In this document: in pieces, positions 59,995 through 64,000 of the stretch
How the letters are laid out: each line of letters begins with the position of its first letter
Position numbering within the stretch: position 1 is the stretch's first letter
Assembly: GCF_001721685.1 (NCBI RefSeq)
Contig: NZ_CP012502.1
Span: 310,001 to 374,000, forward strand
DNA: 64,000 nt
Direction of reading: 5' to 3'
Origin: Salisediminibacterium beveridgei
Lineage (GTDB): Bacteria > Bacillota > Bacilli > Bacillales > Salisediminibacteriaceae
Notes under the pieces: model-generated
What the model was told of the DNA's origin: nothing
Database searches by the model: none
Seen by the model: the letters and a program-made list of their open reading frames with translations, nothing else
Program-made: the position numbers and the translations under genes

Positions 59995-60867
59995 ATGTTT
60001 CATGTTCTTGCTGAAGAATGGCAGCTTCTCCTGTTCACACTGATGATGCAGGCAGCCGTAGGAACATTTCTGTTCGTTGTCATTCTGCGAAGTAGAAAAA
60101 AACTGGACCTGGATCTCCGGAAAAGCGTAACTCGTAAAGGATTATTGGTCACGGGCCCTCTGGTGATCATCGGAATTTTGCTTTCGGCGCTTCATTTGGG
60201 GGATCCACTGGGTGCTTATCGATCCATTCTGAATGTTTCATCCTCCTGGCTGAGTCGGGAAATTGTCTTTACAGGTTTATTTTTTGCGATGTGGGCTGTG
60301 GCCTTTATACTCGACCGAAAAGACAAATGGAACAGCCTTTTCGGCTGGCTTACGGTTCTGGCAGGTGCCGGAGCGGTTGTGAGTATGGCCAGCATTTATG
60401 CAACATCGATTATTCCAGCATGGACCGACTTCAATACGTACCTGACCTTCTTTGGTACAGCGATCTTTTTCGGAGTGGCGATCATGGTGATGATCCTGCT
60501 GACGTCCAGTAAGAGGAATCCAGATCAAGTTCAAAGTGTTTTAAAATCGCTGGCGATTACGGGTGGTGTGGTACTGATTGTCCAGTTGGCGTATTTACCG
60601 GTATTCTTGAGTGGTTTATCAACGGCTGGGGCAGCAGGTGTTCAATCGCTTGAAGTGCTGTCTTCTCAACATATCTGGTCAATCATGATTCGCTGGACGT
60701 TATCGTTGGGAGGCATCGGTTTGATCCTGTACGCGTTGTTCCGGAGTAAACCATTGCAGGCAGGTCAGTATGGTTTGATATATGCAGCGTTCTCAATGAT
60801 TTTAGTCGGTGAGTTTCTTGGGCGGTATATTTTTTATGCAACAGGAGTACCCATGTTTATAGGGTAA
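59995..60867 (+). CDS. DmsC-like membrane anchor subunit
   Basis: 290 residues with eight membrane segments, the plan of DmsC/anaerobic DMSO reductase anchors (start MFHVLAEEWQLLLFTLMMQAAVGTFLF, SALHLGDPLGAYRSILNVSSSWLSREI, a conserved Leu-Ser-Arg-Glu stretch). It takes electrons from menaquinol. It directly follows the DmsB-like gene, and together the three make a complete respiratory enzyme. GAGGAGGGAA precedes the ATG. The ribosome site and spacing confirm translation in the same operon. Confidence 0.9.
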   Translation: MFHVLAEEWQLLLFTLMMQAAVGTFLFVVILRSRKKLDLDLRKSVTRKGLLVTGPLVIIGILLSALHLGDPLGAYRSILNVSSSWLSREIVFTGLFFAMWAVAFILDRKDKWNSLFGWLTVLAGAGAVVSMASIYATSIIPAWTDFNTYLTFFGTAIFFGVAIMVMILLTSSKRNPDQVQSVLKSLAITGGVVLIVQLAYLPVFLSGLSTAGAAGVQSLEVLSSQHIWSIMIRWTLSLGGIGLILYALFRSKPLQAGQYGLIYAAFSMILVGEFLGRYIFYATGVPMFIG

Positions 60868-60897
60868 ACTTGATCCACATGAGAGGGGATTTCCAAC

Positions 60898-62175
60898 ATG
60901 ATGAACATGACAAATGATTGCCAAGATGTAAAAAACCCGGTTTTTCAAGCCTATCTGAAGAGGTATGAAGAGATTCAAAAACAGACCGACGAGGCCATTG
61001 CCTCTCTTGGCATTGCCTTTGGTGGTCGGAGTGATGAAGTGAATCTGACCTTTGATGAAAGTGAGGGTGTTGTATCACGTAATCAAAACAAGAGTCATTA
61101 TGTGAATTGGATCTCCCCTGCATGTATTGCCTGTCAAACGGGTGAAAAGAGTCATACATCGTTTGTATCGTTTAAATGCCACAAATCCTGTTATTTTTGC
61201 TTCAATGAGAATCAGGAGAATTTTGCTGAATTCCAGGTGCGGAATAATCATCCGGTGCTTGAACTTGAACGATTGCTTAAGCAGGGTAAGACGTTTGAGC
61301 ATATTGCATTAACAGGCGGGGAACCGTTGCTGCATCCAAAAGAAAGTGTGGCATTCTTTGAGTTTATCCGGGATAATACACCAAAAACATATACCCGCCT
61401 TTACACGGCAGGGGATTTGTTGAACAACATGCTATTAAAGGCGCTCGGTGATGCGGGACTCGATGAGGTCCGTTTCAGCGTCAAGCAGGATGAGACGTCC
61501 AAACAGCATGAACAGCTGTTTGAACGGATGAGGCTGTCGAAGTCATATATTCCGAGAGTCGTCGTGGAGATGCCGGTGATTCCGGGTACGCTGTCTGAGA
61601 TGAAGGCACTGCTTTTGAAGTTGGATGCGATTGGTATCGACGGCATCAATCTCCTTGAGTTCTGTTTTCCGATTCAAAACCCTGCACCGTTTATCGAGCG
61701 TGGCTTTAAACTGAAGTATCCGCCATTTGAGACGTATTATAACTACTGGTACGCGGGTGGACTGGCAATTGATGAAAGCCAGGATCTATGCAGGGAACTG
61801 CTGAGCTTCGCGGTGAAAGAGGATCTGTCCCTGGGTGTTCATTACTGTTCGCTGGAAAACAAGCATACAGGTCAGCTGTATCAGCAAAACAGCACAATCA
61901 ATGACGATCAAGTCAGAACGTTTTCGCAAAGAGATTATTTTTTGAAGTCCGCGAAAGCGTTTGGTGAGGATGTAAACAAAGTAAAACATTATCTGGATGA
62001 GAGGGAATTGACTGGCTATGAATTACATCCTGATCATCAGTATATCGAATTTTCAGTTTCGTATCTTGAACAGATTCAAAAGGAGCTGAACGTGGAAATC
62101 GGTATAGCCTCTTTGGTTACAGAGCAGGATGCGACGGGAAACGTGTTCCGGGAAGTCGGAATCTTGCCGATTTAA
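60898..62175 (+). CDS. Radical SAM protein of the DmsABC-like operon
   Basis: 425 residues. The radical SAM motif is CHKSCYFC (Cys at about 94, 98 and 101). It is preceded by another Cys pair, ACIACQTG (about 75-78), and followed by the GGEP motif in ALTGGEPLLHP (about 140). It reads as a full AdoMet barrel with VVVEMPVIPGTLSEMKALL. The function is not recognised; activation, modification of a subunit or cofactor work are options. The 30-nt gap to dmsC and AGAGGGGA ribosome site put it in the same operon, and the terminator after it closes the unit. Confidence 0.85.
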   Translation: MMNMTNDCQDVKNPVFQAYLKRYEEIQKQTDEAIASLGIAFGGRSDEVNLTFDESEGVVSRNQNKSHYVNWISPACIACQTGEKSHTSFVSFKCHKSCYFCFNENQENFAEFQVRNNHPVLELERLLKQGKTFEHIALTGGEPLLHPKESVAFFEFIRDNTPKTYTRLYTAGDLLNNMLLKALGDAGLDEVRFSVKQDETSKQHEQLFERMRLSKSYIPRVVVEMPVIPGTLSEMKALLLKLDAIGIDGINLLEFCFPIQNPAPFIERGFKLKYPPFETYYNYWYAGGLAIDESQDLCRELLSFAVKEDLSLGVHYCSLENKHTGQLYQQNSTINDDQVRTFSQRDYFLKSAKAFGEDVNKVKHYLDERELTGYELHPDHQYIEFSVSYLEQIQKELNVEIGIASLVTEQDATGNVFREVGILPI

Positions 62176-62225
62176 AGGATAGTGTTCGAAGTAGATGGCA
62201 TATAGTTCAAATAAGCGTATTCGCA

Positions 62226-62265
62226 GGAAAGCCCAAAGGTTTCTCAAAGGGCTTTCCTTTTTTTC
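62226..62265 (+). terminator. Terminator after the radical SAM gene
   Basis: GGAAAGCCC (62226-62234) pairs with GGGCTTTCC (62249-62257), followed by a T-run. Confidence 0.85.
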
Positions 62266-62276
62266 TTTACCAGTTC

Positions 62277-62304
62277 TTAACCTCGATTTAACCTTCACTT
62301 GTTA
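62277..62304 (+). promoter_or_regulatory. Triple TTAACC repeat, copy 1
   Basis: TTAACC at 62277, TTAACC at 62288 and TTGTTA at 62299 stand exactly 11 nt apart, followed by AAGATATGAC. The same layout recurs at 63713-63740. Tandem hexamers with 11-bp steps are the classic site of OmpR/PhoB-family response regulators such as PhoP. The copy lies 84 nt before the DUF4870 start. Confidence 0.7.
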
Positions 62305-62360
62305 AGATATGACAAAGTCTTATCACAAAGGCTTTTGATTCAGAGGGAGGAGGTATAGTC

Positions 62361-62735
62361 ATGACAGAGAACAATGGACAAGGTTCATCAGGGCACATTG
62401 AAAAAAGTTCAACGGGTTTGGATTATAATGTTGCCGGCTTATTGACGTATTCACTCGGGGTGATTACCGGGATTCTGTTTCTGGTACTGGAAAAGGACAG
62501 CCGGTATGTCCGCTATCATGCGCTGCAGTCGATTTTCCTGTGGCTCGTCATTATTGTCATTAATATGTTTATTCAAATCATTCCACTCATTGGCTTTTTA
62601 TTCTCGCTGTTGTTTGCACCAGTTGCCTTTGTCATCTGGATTGTTTGCATGTACAAAGCCTATAAAGGCCAATGGTTCAAAGTGCCGGTTATCGGCAAGA
62701 TCGCTGAGCAGCAACTCGGGGATTTTAAAAACTGA
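62361..62735 (+). CDS. DUF4870-type small membrane protein (second copy)
   Basis: 124 residues with three to four membrane segments after a polar 22-residue N-terminus. It carries AGLLTYSLGVITGILFLVLEKDSRYVRYHALQS (the YHAxQ loop of the family) and KVPVIGKIAEQQL near the C-terminus. It is related to the protein at 40324 but not a close copy. GAGGGAGGAGG precedes the ATG. It is followed after 52 nt by a sortase gene, so the two may be co-transcribed. Confidence 0.85.
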   Translation: MTENNGQGSSGHIEKSSTGLDYNVAGLLTYSLGVITGILFLVLEKDSRYVRYHALQSIFLWLVIIVINMFIQIIPLIGFLFSLLFAPVAFVIWIVCMYKAYKGQWFKVPVIGKIAEQQLGDFKN

Positions 62736-62787
62736 GGGAATGCTCACAGGCAGCGCTTGAAGTGCCAGGTCTTGAGGGGGCGATTGT

Positions 62788-63513
62788 ATGTCCGGGAAAA
62801 TGAAAGTCTTCATCAGTGTGATTCTGGCGATGGGTATCGGGCTCATCGCGTACCAGCCGGTGATGAATTACCTGGTGATTCCATCTGCCCTCGACGATCA
62901 GTATCGATACTTTGATGAGTTGACCCGCGAAGAGATCACCGTCAATGCCGAACGTTTCAGTTCACCAGATCAGAATCAAGATGAGCTGCCGGACGACGAA
63001 CGGTTTGATTTCAGCGCCGTGGAGAGTGTGGAGACCGAGGATCTGCAGGATGCCAAACTGGACCATGATGCGGTTGTCGGCTCGATTGTCATTCCGAGTG
63101 TGGACGTGGCGTTGCCCATTTTATACGGCGCGACCCACGACAACATGATGGTCGGAGCCGGTACGATGAAGCCGGGACAAGCGATGGGGGAAGGGAACTA
63201 TGCCCTGTCGAGTCATGCGGTGCAAAATCCTGGTCTCTTGTTTACACCGATCCGTCATATTGAAGCAGGTGAGCTGATGTATGTGACCGATAAAGAACAG
63301 GTTTATGTGTACGAAGCCTCTTACCGGGAAGTGATTGAACCGACGCGGATTGAAGTGATTCATGATCAGGCCGACAGGCGGATGCTGACATTAATCAGCT
63401 GTCATGCCAGTGATGGATCGGACCGGATTGTCGTGCAGGGTGACCTGGTGGATGTGGTTTCTCTTGAGAACATGGATTCCGAAATGAAAGAGCGGCTGTT
63501 GCAATTGAAATGA
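62788..63513 (+). CDS. Sortase (class A-like transpeptidase)
   Basis: 241 residues. A short cytoplasmic start and one membrane anchor (about 5-27) are followed by the sortase barrel. Catalytic residues: His in YALSSHAVQN (about 142), Cys in TLISCHASDGSDR (about 204) and Arg in DRIVVQG (about 212), in the order of the family. The motif TLISC differs slightly from the usual TLxTC. It would fix LPXTG-type proteins to peptidoglycan. GAGGGGG precedes the ATG. The next gene encodes an acidic exported protein that may be its substrate, though the end of that gene is outside the window. Confidence 0.9.
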   Translation: MSGKMKVFISVILAMGIGLIAYQPVMNYLVIPSALDDQYRYFDELTREEITVNAERFSSPDQNQDELPDDERFDFSAVESVETEDLQDAKLDHDAVVGSIVIPSVDVALPILYGATHDNMMVGAGTMKPGQAMGEGNYALSSHAVQNPGLLFTPIRHIEAGELMYVTDKEQVYVYEASYREVIEPTRIEVIHDQADRRMLTLISCHASDGSDRIVVQGDLVDVVSLENMDSEMKERLLQLK

Positions 63514-63539
63514 TGCCCTGCAATCATATGGCAGGAATT

Positions 63540-63574
63540 AAACTCCCTTCTTATCGTGAGAGGGGAGTTTTTTG
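63540..63574 (+). terminator. Terminator after sortase gene
   Basis: AAACTCCC (63540-63547) pairs with GGGAGTTT (63563-63570), followed by TTT. Confidence 0.75.
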
Positions 63575-63712
63575 ACGTGATTTTAACTATTTTCGTGTGA
63601 TTATCCTTTGCATCATCTGGATTGATCAACTGAAAAGGCGGTGTTGACAAAGAATACGTGATATTGATAACAATCTGAAAAATTAGAATATCTATTAATA
63701 AAATCATAGAAT

Positions 63713-63740
63713 TTAACCTTGATTTAACCTCTAATTGATA
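63713..63740 (+). promoter_or_regulatory. Triple TTAACC repeat, copy 2
   Basis: TTAACC at 63713, TTAACC at 63724 and TTGATA at 63735 repeat with 11-nt steps and are followed by AGATTTGA, nearly the same as the copy at 62277-62304. It is 80 nt before the start of the last gene. Confidence 0.7.
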
Positions 63741-63792
63741 AGATTTGAAATTGAAAGAGTAAATACCATTTTAAGAAAGGGGTTGTGTACCA

Positions 63793-64000
63793 TTGGAGAC
63801 TCGCAGGGATCAACGGAAGTCCAGGCACTTCAGAAGGGGTTTAAAGCAGAAATCCGCTATCATTCTATTCTGTCTGGCACTCACATTCAGTCCGTACAGC
63901 ATTGTTGCTGAAGGGGACGATGACAGAGAACCGGACGATCAGACCACTGAAGAAGTCGCCGAAGGTTCAGATGATCAAGACGAAGCCAATGACTTAGAGG
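63793..64000 (+). CDS. Acidic exported protein, 5' part only
   Basis: The gene runs off the window. Translation from a TTG at 63793-63795 (AAGAAAGGGG ahead) gives a signal peptide, with a basic start METRRDQRKSRHFRRG and hydrophobic IILFCLALTFSPYSIVA. A mature start very rich in Asp and Glu follows (EGDDDREPDDQTTEEVAEG). It is downstream of a sortase and shares the TTAACC triple repeat with the DUF4870-sortase unit, so it is a candidate sortase substrate or pilin-like surface protein. No LPXTG can be seen because the end is missing. Confidence 0.6.
   Translation, partial: METRRDQRKSRHFRRGLKQKSAIILFCLALTFSPYSIVAEGDDDREPDDQTTEEVAEGSDDQDEANDLE

Noticed and set aside
51515..62175. Assigning the Mo enzymes to a named selenite, arsenate or DMSO reductase
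   Set aside because: The gene order suggests a Dms-type enzyme, but substrate assignment in this family needs phylogeny, and the Mo ligand could not be fixed by eye.

Overview
The window looks like a chromosomal segment of a low-to-mid GC Firmicute of the family Bacillaceae. Strong AGGAGG-type ribosome sites, teichoic-acid genes (tagH, tagO, an LCP ligase), CWB2 cell-wall proteins, a class A-type sortase, CcpA-type cre boxes and Spo/Lyt-like enzymes all point that way. The secreted proteins are very rich in Asp and Glu, which suggests a halophile or haloalkaliphile. The two DMSO-reductase-family clusters suggest anaerobic respiration. A relative of Salisediminibacterium / Bacillus selenitireducens would fit, but that is inference and no marker gene is present. 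I saw no rRNA or tRNA gene and no CRISPR array.

Layout. 1-9.9 kb: cell-envelope block (3' end of tagH, a small coiled-coil protein, a large unknown protein translationally coupled to a glycosyltransferase, tagO, a SpoIID/CWB2 protein, a convergent LCP ligase, a CWB2-SH3-amidase). 10-15.4 kb: G3E metal GTPase, HD-GYP protein with a tiny exported peptide downstream, and a lipoprotein gamma-glutamyltransferase carrying an inserted domain. 15.5-18 kb: AT-rich three-gene XRE / DGQHR (DndB-like) / HNH module, a candidate defence islet, next to a decayed copy of the G3E gene containing a 19-G run. 18.8-36 kb: secreted polysaccharide and nucleotide scavenging (GH16 glucanase, giant amylase-pullulanase, 5'-nucleotidase), interrupted by an operon of two membrane proteins and a tandem CbxX-type AAA+ ATPase. 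36.3-39.2 kb: IS605-type tnpB element inserted in a thioredoxin-like lipoprotein gene, plus an IS1595 relic. 39.4-45 kb: rpiA, a DUF4870-type protein, a STAND/LuxR regulator and a lipoprotein, the last three linked by a shared palindromic site. 45-51.5 kb: zinc-ribbon membrane proteins, a transporter-like protein and a NERD nuclease-like gene.

51.5-62.2 kb: two molybdenum-enzyme loci. The first is a cytoplasmic-type Mo enzyme divergent from its ferredoxin subunit and a PucR/CdaR-type regulator. The second is an exported DmsABC-like set with its TorD chaperone and a radical SAM protein. 62.3-64 kb: a second DUF4870 protein, a sortase, and the start of an acidic exported protein whose promoter region shares a triple 11-bp-periodic TTAACC repeat with the DUF4870 gene.

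The most unusual signals are four intergenic arrays in which a degenerate 10-nt box (ATCCGCGCAA or ATGTGAGCAA flavours) recurs at almost exactly 20-nt steps with 10 nt of variable sequence between. Two of these arrays flank the NERD gene. Other strong candidates are the XRE-DGQHR-HNH cassette, the shared site around the STAND/LuxR gene, and enzymes with whole domains inserted inside the catalytic fold (SpoIID and gamma-GT).
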